The position numbers and the translations under genes were made by a program. The notes beneath the pieces are model-generated. The model saw only the letters and a program-made list of their open reading frames with translations. It was not told the DNA's origin and did no database searches. Below are positions 1 to 12,436 of a stretch of DNA of 64,000 nucleotides, piece after piece; the first letter of the stretch is position 1, and each line of letters starts with the position of its first letter. The DNA comes from Clavelina lepadiformis (Eukaryota; Chordata; Ascidiacea; Aplousobranchia; Clavelinidae), in assembly GCF_947623445.1 (NCBI RefSeq), contig NC_135243.1, positions 19,538,479 through 19,602,478 on the forward strand, in the 5' to 3' direction.

Positions 1-389
1 TGTTCAGACGTAGAAAGACGTTACAAAATCTTTATTTTATAAAAATTAGGCCAGGCAACTTATCATTTTAAAGAAAGAAGGGATGCGTTTGAAAAAATAG
101 TTATGTTGGTTAAAACTGACAGTAATGATTTGTGTATACGATATAAGACATTCATTGCAATATACTGTTGAACTGTCTAATACATTAATAAAGGATTACA
201 GAGAAACACTTCGTGAAACTCCGCTTACAAAAATATTTTGATATCTATGTTTAGGTATACTCTCACAAGGTGTTTTCCTAGTCAAGGTTATGTCAATAAA
301 AGAAGCTACTGTTTACTAATTTTAACTAGAAGTACATGTTCACGTTTCATTGTTTCAGGTATGAGATAAATGTGTATTTGAAAGCATAC
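1..389. other. Intron or flank downstream of LDLa exon; no gene seen
   Basis: No open segment with recognisable domains. On the minus strand this lies beyond the splice donor that closes the LDLa exon at 390, so it is most likely intron leading to further exons outside the window. Confidence 0.5.
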
Positions 390-1882
390 CTGTGTCGCCG
401 TAGCAAGGATTTCTGTGTTTGCAAGTGTTGTTTCCTTCCATGTTACAATCACATCTGTGTGGTGACCAAGAAGGACAAATTATTTCGGAGCAATTAAGCT
501 CATCGCTTCCATCGCTGCAGTCGTTTAGTCCGTCGCATAAGAATGATGGAAAGATGTACTGGCCATTGTCACACTTCCATTTGTCTTCAATAAACCGGAA
601 TGTTGTTTCATCTCTTCGGTTCCAGCAGTCTTCGTAATCATCGTCTATTTTGCTTTCATTTATACATTCATACGAAGATTACTTATCAAGACAATTTGCA
701 CCACCACGATGGCAGTCGTTGCATTGAAAATATCCAGGTGGACAAATACAATGAAATTCGTCGACTCCATTGCTGCAGTCAGTCCATCCATCACAAACAA
801 ATCTCCACGGAATGCATTCAAGTAACTCTTCATTCGAAAATGGACAATTACATTTGAGCTCTGACGGTTGACATTTCGGTATTACGATATTAGAACTTAT
901 GGTCCCCAATAAATCTTCAAGCGAGCCGTAATTGCAACTTCCTAAATGGTGATACCAATGTTAATAATTTGGCAACATTTTGTAAATAAAATAAAAGATA
1001 TATAAAACAACCGTTTTTTCTGGAAATCGAATAAATCATGTTAAGTCTATATGTTACCAAATTTACCGCACACTACAGTTCAAGTCAAATACGAGCTTTA
1101 GATATACAGACAAGGTAAGCCATGCAAACTTTGCACAGTATTGCCGAGTTAAAATATAAATATAGGTTTATAGAAAAAAAATTTGAAAAAATTATATAAG
1201 GAATTAAGTCCTAGTTAAATTTAGCAACAACATATAAGTGACTTGCTTTGAAACAGAAATAAAATGACGCTACAGCTTAATCTATTACTTTAATCGTCAT
1301 TAAAAAATTATCAACGCACCAGAACCACCAAAAAACCATTTGCTGAAATATTATAATCTCGCCAGACAAAGGTATGACGTCAGACGTTTTGCTTACACTT
1401 GTTCAATCGTTTCAAGTTTTAATCGAATTATGGTTTTATTTGTAGTGACTTAATTGTATTCACACTATATCCAGTTATAGCGTGATGTTATTGTCGCAAC
1501 CGACAAAATCTGTAAGAACTTAGTAATAGTCCTACAAATAACTTCTATAGACTTTTAATTTAGAAATAAATAACTGTGAAATTGCGTATACAAAGCTTGG
1601 TTTCAATTTCCTTTGCCAGTTTTATAGTTTGGCCGTTACATTTTAAACAATTATGCCCAGTATAGTGTAGTAGGTGATATGTTGATTTTTGCGAAATATT
1701 TTCCGAAAAGACTTACGTAGTGCGTCCACCAAATCAGCTTGCGAAATATTGGGGTTTATTTTCAGCAAAAACTCTTGAACATTCCGGTCTAATCCTTGCC
1801 AAAGGTCATTGAAGTCGATTTTGTTTGAACGCACTTGCAATGAAGTAACAAACAAAGCAAGCAACAAGATGTCACACTTCAT
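390..1882 (-). CDS. Secreted LDL-receptor class A repeat protein, 5' part, with an in-frame stop
   Basis: Two exons join in phase. Exon 1 (1882-1717) starts at ATG with a hydrophobic signal peptide (MKCDILLLALFVTSLQVRS) and ends at a strong donor GTAAGT, leaving one base. Exon 2 (941-390) begins after TTTAG and restores codon CGA. It carries Cys-rich modules, one with the LDLa core C-x6-C-D-G-x2-D-C-S-x4-E-x2-C. A second LDLa lies further down with the Ca-binding pattern CDGLNDCSDGSDELNC. Exon 2 ends in a GTATGC donor, phase 1, as usual for LDLa modules, so more exons lie left of the window. Odd: codon 679-681 is TAA, in frame between the two modules, while the frame on both sides is open and domain-like. 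As written the product is 142 residues. This could be a nonsense allele, a sequencing error, or a real short product with a decaying tail. LDLa modules bind calcium and ligands outside the cell; the ligand here is unknown. Confidence 0.7.
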
Positions 1883-1899
1883 ATTTCTCACCTACGTTA

Positions 1900-2510
1900 A
1901 CATTTGAATTTTGATTAAACCTACAAATCCATTTGTATGACTTGCTTATTTCTTACAATGTCGCCTTTTTAAATAAAGTAATATTTTTCACACGATATAA
2001 AAATAGCATTTTATTTCAGTGTGAAAAATTGTTTGAGAAATATAATTTTGCTATGCAAAACGTGCTGTATGCTCTAATTAAAAAAACCTTGTTTTAACAC
2101 AACATATCAATGTATCTCTGATGATAATCCAATTGGTGCATTACAAGATTATTACTGACCACGCGGAAATGAAGAAGCATGTTTTATGTAGTAACTTTAC
2201 TATATTAATCACTTAAGAATTTAGACGATGACTTCGATACGAGCTCAGGTGATAAGATCAGATCGTGCACTAACAAGTATGAATAATTACATGATATTAA
2301 ACACGTTTCAGCTTACTTGGAGAAGACGACCTTTTACATCAAAGATTGACTACAAGACGCTCGTTACAGTTGTAAATCTTAATGTTATTTCTGAACTCTC
2401 GACCTGAAAGAAGCATGATAGATATAATATATATATCTTATAATAGGCGTTATATCCTTTGCTTTAATGACTGGTTTATAGGTCATCGGTTCATGTTTCA
2501 TAAGTAAGAT
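1900..2510. other. Intergenic, nothing recognised
   Basis: AT-rich with scattered stops in all frames. It probably includes the promoter of the minus-strand LDLa gene, but no clear TATA motif at a fixed distance from its start is visible. Confidence 0.5.
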
Positions 2511-2519
2511 GTTTTGTGT

Positions 2520-2800
2520 CGTTTACAGCAACAGTACACTATACATGTCAGCTATCGGGCCTTGGAACCACCTATACAGCAAGATGTGCGTGATACCAAA
2601 AACCTTAACATTTTTTAAAGATTACTAAAAACGTATTTTTCCCACTGTGCTTTTGTATTGTAACGTTTTAAATATTGATTTTATTGTTGATGTAAAATAT
2701 TTTCACGTTTTGCTCTTTTCAGGTTTTTATATTTTGTATGTTACTTAATGTTTTTGTCTGATGGCTGTGAAGCCCCACTGATAGCGTTGCATAAATTTTA
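2520..2800 (+). mobile_element. LINE (non-LTR retrotransposon) 3'-end fragment
   Basis: A short frame near 2545-2640 reads like the C-terminal tail of many CR1/L2/Jockey-type reverse transcriptase ORFs (pattern GPWNHLY...IPKTLTFFKDYLK, compare the family consensus xLWNxLP...xSLxxFKxxLK). It is followed by a T-rich 3' tail. No full-length RT domain is present. Identified from family resemblance only. Confidence 0.4.
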
Positions 2801-2809
2801 AAGTCTGCC

Positions 2810-4560
2810 GATCCCACAACAAAAATTCGAAATTATAGTCTAGTTATTTATTTTTTCGAACTGCGGTTCATAACAGAAGTTATACAATTATACAAAAAAA
2901 ACTATACAACAGCCAGTTTTCATCTACAGTATATTTCAAAAAACTTTTCATTCGTTGCAATATAGCCATGCCGTAGCTACATTGAGGCAAACGAAGCACT
3001 TATTACTGCTGCAAGTTTTCTATAATTCTGGCACAAAACATTTATATTGTTAAACCATATTTAACAGCACACTTAACCAAAGACTTACTTGACCTGTTTG
3101 CCTCTGTAAAAAATTATTTACCCCGGCTACGGTCTTATTGTGCTGCACAACAAGTAAAATGTAGAACCAAACCTCTGGTCATGTTTTGAAATAGTGTAAA
3201 GTACATATGGCCAATGCGTTTGGCAATACAGTAACGCATAAACTAGTTACTGACGTGTAATATGTTATGGAATAATAACTGTTCATGTTTTGTAACCCTT
3301 GGGACACCTTGAGGAGACAACTGATTGTTCAAGCTGGTTCGTTGGACCTGCGACTCTTCGAACAACAGCTCTTGGAACTGTATACTTGAAAAAAGTAAGA
3401 TTTCTCTGGTTTTGTTAGACTCTTACGTAGGGTTAAGACAAATGTTTTTAAATAAATCAGAGTGCAGCATGGTTGGTGTTTTTAGCTTAGAAACTCCCCG
3501 AATAGTTAGTACGTTTCAAAGTTTCAGGTCGACTGGAATGAAAACTTGGATAGAAAATGGCACGAAAAAGTAGGAATGGTGCGCTTTTAGGTTGAAAAAT
3601 GCACTTTTGACTTGGGCCTATAACGGAAAGTATAAATATGTAATTTTTGCATTATTCGAATGCGAGATAGTATCAGGCAATCCTAGTCCACATGCAATAA
3701 TCAGATTTTTGACTAATTGCATTTTTAGTAATTTTACTATACATAAAGAAAGAAATTGACCCTTTTTTGAAATCCATACCTTCCTCTAGCACTACCCTTC
3801 TACCGATGAGCAATGCGCACCTTCCTTGGGCCCCAGCATCACATCGACACTGCCATAAGTGGCGTCTTGCGTATTCCGACTAAATTCTTTATTTCCATTG
3901 GAAAATCTTCCCTTCTCGCGGGAATTTTAATTGTTTTGCTTTAGGCCGGTTAACTGGCATCCTACTTAATTAGCAATTCCGCAACGTTTGATACACGTCC
4001 CTGCAATTTTACATGTTTTCATTTTATCTTGCTGCTCAAGTTAGTTGCAAGTGTTATTGTGTACTGTAGACTGTAGATATGTTGATTTTGCAGTAGCGTT
4101 TATTTAAGTTTTGCGTTTAATTATGTCCATGCCTATATAGCCTTGTTTAACTTAAATAGGCCCAGTTGTGCTGTATTAGATTATATATTAATGCACCGGT
4201 TGTAGAGCTAAACGGATCTGTTTTTTACCGTTGCAACTTTCATTTGTATCGGTGTTAGACCTTAGATCGGTGACCTCAAGCTTGCTCTCCCTGCAATGAT
4301 TTACTGGATGACTCGATGCAACCCGGACAGAGAAGTTGTAAAAGCACTTGCAGTTGTATTTGCTGTCACACAACCTGCGTCTTTACACAGACAGCAACAC
4401 GCAGCCAATTCATTTTAATACAATCTACCAGCAGTTTCCTCTCAAACCAATCTTCATTTCTTCATTGGTATGCCCAGTGGCAGGTCACAATGGCTGCAGT
4501 CATGAGCCTAAGCGAACTTCTTCACCTGCCCAGTGCCCATAGCCATTCCAAATATTTAAA
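2810..4560. other. Intergenic, nothing recognised
   Basis: Short open frames (e.g. 3325-3573 and 4316-4573) show no domain, no splice context and no codon signature, so they are left out as chance frames. Confidence 0.45.
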
Positions 4561-4566
4561 GACTTT

Positions 4567-4743
4567 TCGATGAAGATCAGTTGGAAAAGTTGTTCAATGC
4601 CATTCAACGTGGCTCAAACATAAGCCTAAAGAGCATGGGAAGAAATGCCCAGACCTTGTATGAAGACATCTATCAGACATTATTACTTAAACATTTACAG
4701 ATTTTGATGAAAAGTAGAGATCTAGTTACCCGGCGAATCTAAA
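4567..4743 (+). other. Unidentified coding-like segment
   Basis: A 59-codon open stretch with acidic, helix-like composition (LFDEDQLEKLFNAIQ... then SMGRNAQTLYEDIYQ) looks more like protein than its surroundings. A stop lies just upstream, it has no obvious start, and its last part runs into a repeat-like segment. I do not recognise the family. It could be a captured exon fragment or a transposon-borne remnant. Confidence 0.25.
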
Positions 4744-4920
4744 ATAATGTCAGCAGTACTTAAAATGACGAACATTTTTAACAATTTTGGTTATGCAATC
4801 GCTTTTCAAACATTACGTTTCGAAACAAAGTTAATTTTTATCGATTATTTTTCAGGTTGCAAGCAATACTAGACAACTCGTGGTTGAAATATTATCTGAA
4901 ACTTTTTGCTATAGCAAATT
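4700..4920 (+). repeat. Truncated copy of the 41.7-42.1 kb hAT MITE
   Basis: This stretch aligns by eye with 41805-42005: shared landmarks in the same order are GATCTAGTT, CGAAtCTAAA, GTCAGC, ATCGATTA and GCAAG-ACT-GACAACT. The terminal TAGGGATG repeats seen in the other copy are missing, so this is an internal fragment. Confidence 0.5.
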
Positions 4921-4937
4921 ACCGTCACTTGTTTCAC

Positions 4938-7900
4938 TTAGCCCCAACAACTTGTATCTATACAGAATGAGCTTAAATAGTCGGCATTGTCTTTCTGTGC
5001 AACAACCGTTAGGGTTTCTTTGACGTACATATAGAATCGTTCTGAGTAAGCCTGACAAAAACATTCGGCTCGTAAATTTCCACAAATGTAACAGATTTTG
5101 TCAGATTCTGCCAAATGGTTTCCTTTTAGGCTGGTGATGTAGTCTCGCATTCTATGCCATTCATCATTACAAACACATTCTTCACTTTTGCCTTTACGAC
5201 AAAAACCACAGGGTGAATCTTCCCCAATGAAGTCAATTTTACATTGATGTTCTATCATAACCTCATAGAGATTGCTGATTTGAATGAGAAATTCACGCTT
5301 ACAGCAGCATTCTTCTTCGATGCGTTTACAGCGGTAGCAGGTAGGGAGACACGCTTGCAAGAAGCCAACTCGTTTTTCAAACTCTTCAAAACACCTGCAA
5401 TCTTGAGGTAACTGTTTGCACCTGAAGCAGGATTCTACAAACTTCACAACCGGAGGTTGTTGAACGTTGTTTGACTGAAACAAATTGAGAGATCTTGTAG
5501 AATCTGCTTTGTGTTGTTTGTGCAGTTTACTCTTTGTTAGATTAGCCATGTCGTTCATTCCACGTTCATGCGAAATGTCCTGTTTCAAACTGTAATCGAG
5601 ATTGACAGTATATTTAAAAAGTTCTTTCACCCTTGACTTGTTCAACCGATTTTTCTCTTTTAGGTTAACTAGATAGCTGTAGAGGATATCTGGGTCACCA
5701 TCTAGAGACAGAAGGCTACAAGAAGAATCCGAACTTGTAAGTTCATGACAGACGGTCCTGCAAAACATTTGACAAATATTAGGCTAAATCTTGTATGCTG
5801 TTTGTACAAAAAGGTTTGGTGTACCGCGAAACTTGTGTTTATTGCAAAGTATAGTACTACATGTATATATATATATACTGTAACAACAGTGTTGTCGTAA
5901 TATTTATTTGTTGCAACGTACATGTATATATCAATCAAGGGTGTGCTATCAATTATCTGCTGGCTTCTTCTGCCAGCAGCAGTCCTTTGATCGGCATCTT
6001 CTATGACTTGAAGGAGGTAGCTAGTTCTGTAGGGCCACTGATCTGCAAGTATCACCCAGAGAACAACGTCTTGGGCCAGATACACATTTCGGGCTTCTGT
6101 AGTTTGTCAATATGATAAACGACAAAAGCATTTGCGTGTAGTAATTCCGAGAATTACAGTATTTTGATCAGTATTATTATTAATTACAAGTACAGTATTT
6201 TTATCAATATTGATGAAATGAATATTGATTCGAAAGCATATGGAAAACGTTAACCTAAAATTTGTTGTTTTTGTTCATCTTCTTCGTGATCTGCAGATAT
6301 TCCGCTATGTTCTCCTTCCGATATCTGACGGAGAAAAGTTTCTTTTTCTCTCTGAAATCGAAGCAGAAAACTGATAAAATGACCGTGAATGACCTTTACA
6401 GCAAAAATATATCCTTGTCACTCACCCTGCGTTGATGACATTGGATAATGGAAGCAGTCACGGATATGACGTTAAATATTCGTTTGATATTTCTTGGATT
6501 TCCCTGAAGGTGTTCTACAACCATACTGTTTTCCAACATGAAATCCCTTTAAGTCATAAACATAATGGCAATTATACACTATTAACATTGTCAGACTTGT
6601 GGTTTAATAAGGATTACTGCAACATCAAATGCTAGTATAATGCGAGCTAGTATCATTGGATGTGTTGCTTAGTAAAAACAGTATATGCTGCGTCGCTCGT
6701 TCTTAGTGCAATGTGCTTGTATTTTCAAAATTAACTGTAACTGCATCAAGAAAATCTTACCTGCATGTGAAGAGAAATCGATGGAAATTGATCGGAGCTT
6801 CAGCGACTTCCTGTTGGTTGTAGCTGTTGGAAATTGTTTTCAGGGCACTTAATGGAACATCACCATGAACAGTCTTTTTGCCTGCGGTCGTTGAAGCCAA
6901 AGAAATTACTGGACTAGAAGTGGAATTTTGAATGGAGAGTGTACCTGAGAGTGGCGATCCATGTGTTATGATTGGTTCTGTTGGGGTTGGCAAGGAATCC
7001 GAAATAGGTGTTTTAGGTTTCTTTATAGAAGATCCTGAAACTGACGGTGACTTTTGGACAGGCGATGAGGGTGGCGGCGTTGAAGTAGTCGACAATGTCA
7101 TTGTGTTTCGGGACCACGAGCTAGACGATGACAATAGTGTGAACGTAGCACTTGGATCTGACATAGCACCTTTTAATTCAGGTTTATATGACGAAAGAGA
7201 TGAATTAGATCCGGACTTAATATTTCTCAATTCACCGATCTCCTGATCATTTTCGGTTTCCTCGTTACCCTTAAATGCAACATTCTCGTCCAGCCACGAT
7301 TGCTCATCTACGTCGGAAAATTGTCTTTGTTAGAATTGAAAAAACTTAAGAATAATTTAATGATGTAAAGTTACACGAAAGTTAACAAATGAAGAACAAT
7401 TATGTTTTAAGGGTTGCATGTGTGACATTTATTACGGTAACGATATGCGCAGAAAGTATACACAAGAAACCACAATAACTTGGAACAATTGTATCATGTA
7501 CAGACTACCGAAAAATAACGTTAAGTAATTCCCGCGTACTTGGAGCCATGGCATCATTTCTCTGATCTAAAATATCTGACATAAAAATACGCTTGTGCTT
7601 ACAAAAAAAAGTATCGGAAATTTTGAGTGATAAGAAAAGCATTTCACCCAAAAAATCGCAAATTTGTTACAGACAATTGAAACACTACATCATGACAGTT
7701 AAGAAAACACTTCTTATTATGTGAATATTACCAACAGGTATGGTAAGCGTACTATACCTTCCTCCAAAACGGTCTTATAAGCTACGATATCTTTCGTGTA
7801 ATCTGCTTCGTCCATTAATCCAGCCAAGAACTGAATTTTGTCTCCGGTATCTATCTAGAAAGCAGCAAAATAAGAATAAATAAACAAACATATTTTTTCA

Positions 7901-10900
7901 TTGCAGTTCACGGTTGTACTGAGGTGTTTATTAAACTTCTCTGACTCACTTCTGGCAAACAAAAAGGTAAATTTATTATCTTTTTCAAATATTCGTATCC
8001 GTTAGTTTTTGAATTTTCCTCGGTTTCTTCCTCGAAGCAGCGAACAACTACTCTAGAGTCGACAGCGATGAGACAAATAAATGGACTGTGACGATCACTG
8101 AGAAGAATGCTGACCGCTTCCAGAACTGGCCTTACCTGAAAATCGTTTTTTCAAAAGAAAAATATTGTTTACAAATGTCGTTGGTAACAATAACGTTTTA
8201 AATAAATTTATGGCAGGTAAAATACGAGCAACTTAGTTACGGTACATTGACTTGAATCAATGTTGTATCTAGGCTATAAGTAAAAAGGCGCAATCAGCTA
8301 AAAAGTTTACAAGATAAGATCATGATTTTTGAAATATTAATATTTTCGTGTTGTTAGTTTTGCCTGGGCTACAGATTTAATTGGAGATGAATAAGAAAAA
8401 ATTAAAAGCATATTAAAGCTTTGTTCAATATATTTGTACCTTTGACAGCGGTATGCGGTCTAAGTCGTCAATTGTTATAACCACTTTGTATTCAACATTG
8501 TGAGCAAACTCTATGCTGTGAATGAGGTCGCCCATAGCATGTACCTGTAAAAACAGGGTTCAAAAACATTTTACACATAAACTCACTATTTAGGTTTTTA
8601 AACCAAACAATTGAATAATCGAATCAGGTATTTTTATAACTTTAAAACAATTTTTACTTCGCTTTTTATTTTGTCCATGAATCCGAGTTCTCCTGCCAAA
8701 TTTCCTCTAACGCCCTCTAGCGCTTTTTCGACACGGCTTCTTTGTGAGTTGAACATCGCCCAAATAACCTTGACAAATCCATAAAATATCCCAACTCCAG
8801 CAGGTAGCCACGACAAAATTTGTGTTACTATTGCAGCACTGCTGGATAGCTTTGGATTAAAAAGAAAACTTAAGTTTTTATAGGATATTCTTATAACCTA
8901 ATCAGATTTAATTACACGAAACATATGTGAAAACACATCAAACTGGAAGATAAAGTTTGCCATAGCTTGGTCCATGTATGAGATATCCTTACCTCAGTTT
9001 CACCATTTTGATAGGTAGCTATGACGTACGAGCATATAGCTGGCACAAGCAATAACATTATTGAGAACAGGACAATCCAGGCTAAATTTGAGACCTTAAA
9101 CGTTACTCGAGGGTGCTTGAGATAGTGTTTCCAAAACGATCGTTGGTTCTGACTTTTACCTGCCAATGAAGAATCAACATTTGGTTTATTTGCTTGCGGC
9201 TTATCTGTCTGAGCCTGTATTCCAAGGATTGATAATGTCTTTGTAGCAGCACTTGCTTCCCTTTCGCGATTGTAGCCAATTTCCCACCAATTACTGTCAT
9301 TGTTTGTTTTTTTCGTAAATGCTGTGTGACGTGCTGGGTTGAAAAGTTTACAATGCCTCACCACTCCGTATTCTTTCATCATATTTTTCACGTCACATTC
9401 TTGCTCCAGTTTAGCGGGAAGTCGAACAAATAACTTAGACGATGTTGCTGTATTAACTGCAGTCTCTTTGTCTATCACGCTCAGATTGATAGTACGAAAT
9501 AGTCGGGCTGTTAATTTCCCAAACTCATTTTCCACGCTGTCTGCCAGGTTGGTGACAATCCCTGCCCACAAGGTGTCACATCCAGCGTATTCCCAAGCGT
9601 TAAAGTGAACAAAAATGTATCTGTGTATGTTTGTATATAGTACTGTAGCTAATGGTTTGGTTAGCTTGTAAATACTATTGTAATACAATTATTTGTATTA
9701 AAACACTAATTATCATTTTGCGCAGTGTTTCTTTCCACTGTATGTGAGATGTTTTAATAAATTTTTGCTTAACATTTTGTCTGTCTTACCGGCGACGAGT
9801 TGAAGACTTTTTGGTTTCTGTATTATCCGTTTTGCTTTCCACATTTCCAAGAAAAGGCGACTTCTTTTCGGGCACTTCCCTCTGTCGTAACGCTATCTTT
9901 TGCTTTGGTGCTACACGAACTACAGCAGTTTTCTTTTCGCAAATCGGTAACTTGGTGAAAAAAGCATAAGGTAAAATATCAAAGTAACTGAAACTTCCTT
10001 TTTTAACCAAATCACTGCCCAATCTTTGAACTGCTAAAAGAAATAGAAAGAGGCAACATATCAAGCAGATCAACGATGCAGTGCGCAAGATTCCAACTGA
10101 TGCGTTGGCAGTCACAAATTCCGGTCGTATGGATAGTATTGTGAAAAGGACGACAAAGCACAGCATAAACACAGCGAACACCAGGCTTGTAGAATGTATA
10201 ATTCGATGCCCGTCTGGTGAATTATTTTCTTGTTCAGTTTCTTTTTGCATCTGCTTCATAGCTACTAAATCTGGTGAAAAAATTTGGAAAGCAATAACTT
10301 CAAATTTTATTTATTCAGAATTGCGTTTCGATATTTTTATGCGTAATGTCTATTATACATCCAAAGTAAATTAGTTTGTTCTTCTTGAACGTTTTTTACC
10401 GGTCTCCAGACAACGTTTGCACTATCAAACTGATTCATTATGACCTCATTTTATGAAAATGGCTATTTGCTGAAACTACGGCAAAAGCATAGCCAACATA
10501 TACTGGCAACGTAACTAAAATGTACGGTTTTAAATGAAAATGTTTTATTAATTTAATTAAAATATTTTCGCAAAGACAGCTCATTTACAATTTAATAGAC
10601 ACCAGTTCTTTTTTTCCAATAAGTTGGTATGTTATCTTCTTTAACTTCACTATTTTAAATATTTTCTTCAAAACATAAACATTGCCTAAGCCCTAAAGTG
10701 TTCAAAGTTTCATTTAGGAAAACAAGATGTAAAACATTTGAACAATCAATTGCTTTAATTTTATTTTAGAAAAGCACATTTACTTGCGACTTGTTTCATA
10801 AGAAATGATTTCCCGCTGCCCCATTTCGCGAAAATTCCAATAGTCATTGGTGTTTCGATTCTTTCAATTTGTCGAACCAGAGCTTCAGCGTAAACCACAT

Positions 10901-11074
10901 GACCCAAATGGTCGACGTCAGTACCATTGTCGTTTAGTATGTTACCTGTAAAAATTTTTATTTACTTTTACAGTTGACTTGGATTACAGTTGACTAAGCT
11001 TATTATTGCCTATTATGTTTACCTTGTGGTAGGATGGACTTAAACACTTCCGACGCATTTTCCTTCAGCGGCAT
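4938..11074 (-). CDS. Kidins220-like KAP P-loop NTPase with Cys-rich C-terminal repeats
   Basis: Twelve exons: 11074-11023, 10945-10784, 10270-9790, 9620-8993, 8849-8658, 8544-8440, 8135-7950, 7854-7758, 7307-6761, 6349-6255, 6096-5922, 5757-4938. All phases agree, giving about 1,179 residues. Landmarks: Walker A GIFAKWGSGKS (about 54-64); two transmembrane helices inserted after it (about 99-119 and 135-152); the KAP motif FVHFNAWEYAG (about 236-246); a second membrane pair (about 413-437 and 446-475); Walker B KVVITIDDLDR (about 524-534); LPFCLPE; a Ser/Thr/Pro-rich stretch (about 650-790); WVILADQWPYRTS; and LDGDPDI...YTVNLD, which match Kidins220 order. KAP proteins are membrane-anchored NTPases facing the cytoplasm; Kidins220 is a neurotrophin and ephrin scaffold. 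No ankyrin repeats precede the KAP domain, so NKPD1-like architecture is an alternative. Exon 10 uses the less usual acceptor CAGAG to stay in frame. The C-terminus is described separately. Confidence 0.88.
5055..5429 (-). other. Four C-x2-C-x(6,7)-C-x-C modules at the KAP protein C-terminus
   Basis: In the last exon the pattern occurs four times at about residues 1017-1029, 1047-1059, 1090-1103 and 1129-1141. The modules start CFRC, CYRC, CGFC and CYIC, and end CRC, CCC, CVC and CFC. Each is followed by an acidic-aromatic helix of 15-25 residues. The four-Cys spacing suggests a small metal site, probably zinc; this is inference. I do not know a named domain with this repeat. Confidence 0.7.
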
Positions 11075-11079
11075 CTTTG

Positions 11080-11580
11080 TAACTATACCTTCACTATACT
11101 GTACTTTTCACGTTTTATCTAATGCTTATATTAAATTACAGATAAGCATTAAATTACATATGCTACTAAGAACATCAAATACTTTCCGAAACGTATAAAC
11201 AGATTCTCACAACATATCACACTTTTTCTTGCAAAAGCTGATTGATTGTTAAACCTAAATAAACACTCGCTATATCTGGTTTTGTACTCCCGTATATACT
11301 GAATACCACGTGCAGTAGGCAGTGTGGTGACAATCTAAATAAATTGATTGATTAACTAAATAATTGAAAAACTGATTATCAAATAAACTGAAACTAACCT
11401 ATTTATAGATGTTATAGGTCAACTACAACGTTGTCCATGTAGTCATGTACCATTACTGTCCACACACATTGTCCACTCACCACACATGACGCTTCTGTTA
11501 TAGCAATAGATTTACCGGGACGCCAATTGGGGTATTAAAGAATGAATGAAGTAAGCTAAGTTGGTTTCCTTTAGTGTCGA
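11080..11580. other. 5' flank of the KAP gene
   Basis: No coding signal. The promoter of the minus-strand KAP gene should lie here, but no core element stands out. Confidence 0.4.
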
Positions 11581-11586
11581 AATACT

Positions 11587-11787
11587 TTATGGATCCTGAA
11601 ACGGATCAGGTCGATGCTGAAGGCAACGTAGAATGCGGCTTAGCAATCTGTTTCTAGAGTGGCATTTTTTCTGGCACCAAAAGCAGATGAAAGCAGAAGA
11701 GAGGACCCTTTTCTTCTTTTGAGCTTTTAAGTCTTCTCTTATCCTATTTACTTCTAACTGCTGGGTTTGTTTCTTCTCATATTCCAA
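11587..11787 (-). pseudogene. Possible LINE C-terminal zinc-finger-like remnant
   Basis: The frame contains AFICFWCQKKCHSRNRLLSR followed by ILRC. It resembles the Cys-rich tail (C-x2-C-x3-C-x-SRxGLxSHxRxC) found at the end of several animal non-LTR retrotransposon ORFs, but the His ligand position reads Arg. No RT is attached. Family assignment is weak. Confidence 0.3.
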
Positions 11788-11789
11788 GC

Positions 11790-12430
11790 AAGCGCATACG
11801 TCTTCACTTCAGCCTGTACTCGTCCACTGTACATTATAAAATCATCAATTTATTCAAGAAAAGCAGTTTTTACTTTATCTTGCCACTAGATGCCAGGAAT
11901 ACGGCGCATGCATAGCATGTGGACAGATGTAACTCATATTCATGTCGATGCTTGACACAAATACAAGCCTGCGATTCAAGCTCACTGTTCTTACTTAAAG
12001 CCTCGCCCTTATTGCGGCTTTTTAAAAACTTTTCCTTTGTTTGCTGTTGTTTCGTTCTCTATATTTATGCAGCAAAACTGTTCGAAATTCAAAAAATATC
12101 TGTCGGGAATTTACTACGTCTTGTTATATATTTTAATATATTTTTGTTGCCGTACGTTTAAAAATGCAATAAATCCTAACGAAATCAAACTTTTAATGTA
12201 ATTTGACTGAAATAATCGAATTTTAACTTTTACTGTTTTGTAGCTTCAGTTTCCACTACACTGTATCGGATCTACCATCACTTGCATTATGTCTTACGTT
12301 CAACACAACCTACATGATTGCTATCCACTTTCTTTCTCAGGTTGTCACCTCGCAGAAGACGTGATGTGACTTTATCCTGAACATACGCGCAGAATATTGT
12401 TTTGCTGAATCAAAAAGGTCAGTTGCTAAA
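11790..12430. other. Intergenic, nothing recognised
   Basis: A Phe/Leu-rich 80-codon frame at 11919-12161 has no domain or context and is taken as chance. Confidence 0.4.
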
Positions 12431-12436
12431 TTTTAG

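Noticed and set aside
679-708. A tiny intron removing the LDLa in-frame stop
   Set aside because: A phase-keeping intron there would be only about 30 bp, shorter than splicing normally allows, and the frame is continuous through the stop anyway.
600-857. Plus-strand frames over the LDLa exon (419-637 and 600-857)
   Set aside because: Antisense shadows of the Cys-rich LDLa frame; no domain of their own.
6932-7246. Plus-strand 104-residue acidic frame
   Set aside because: Exact shadow of the Ser/Thr/Pro-rich KAP exon, whose phases fit its neighbours.
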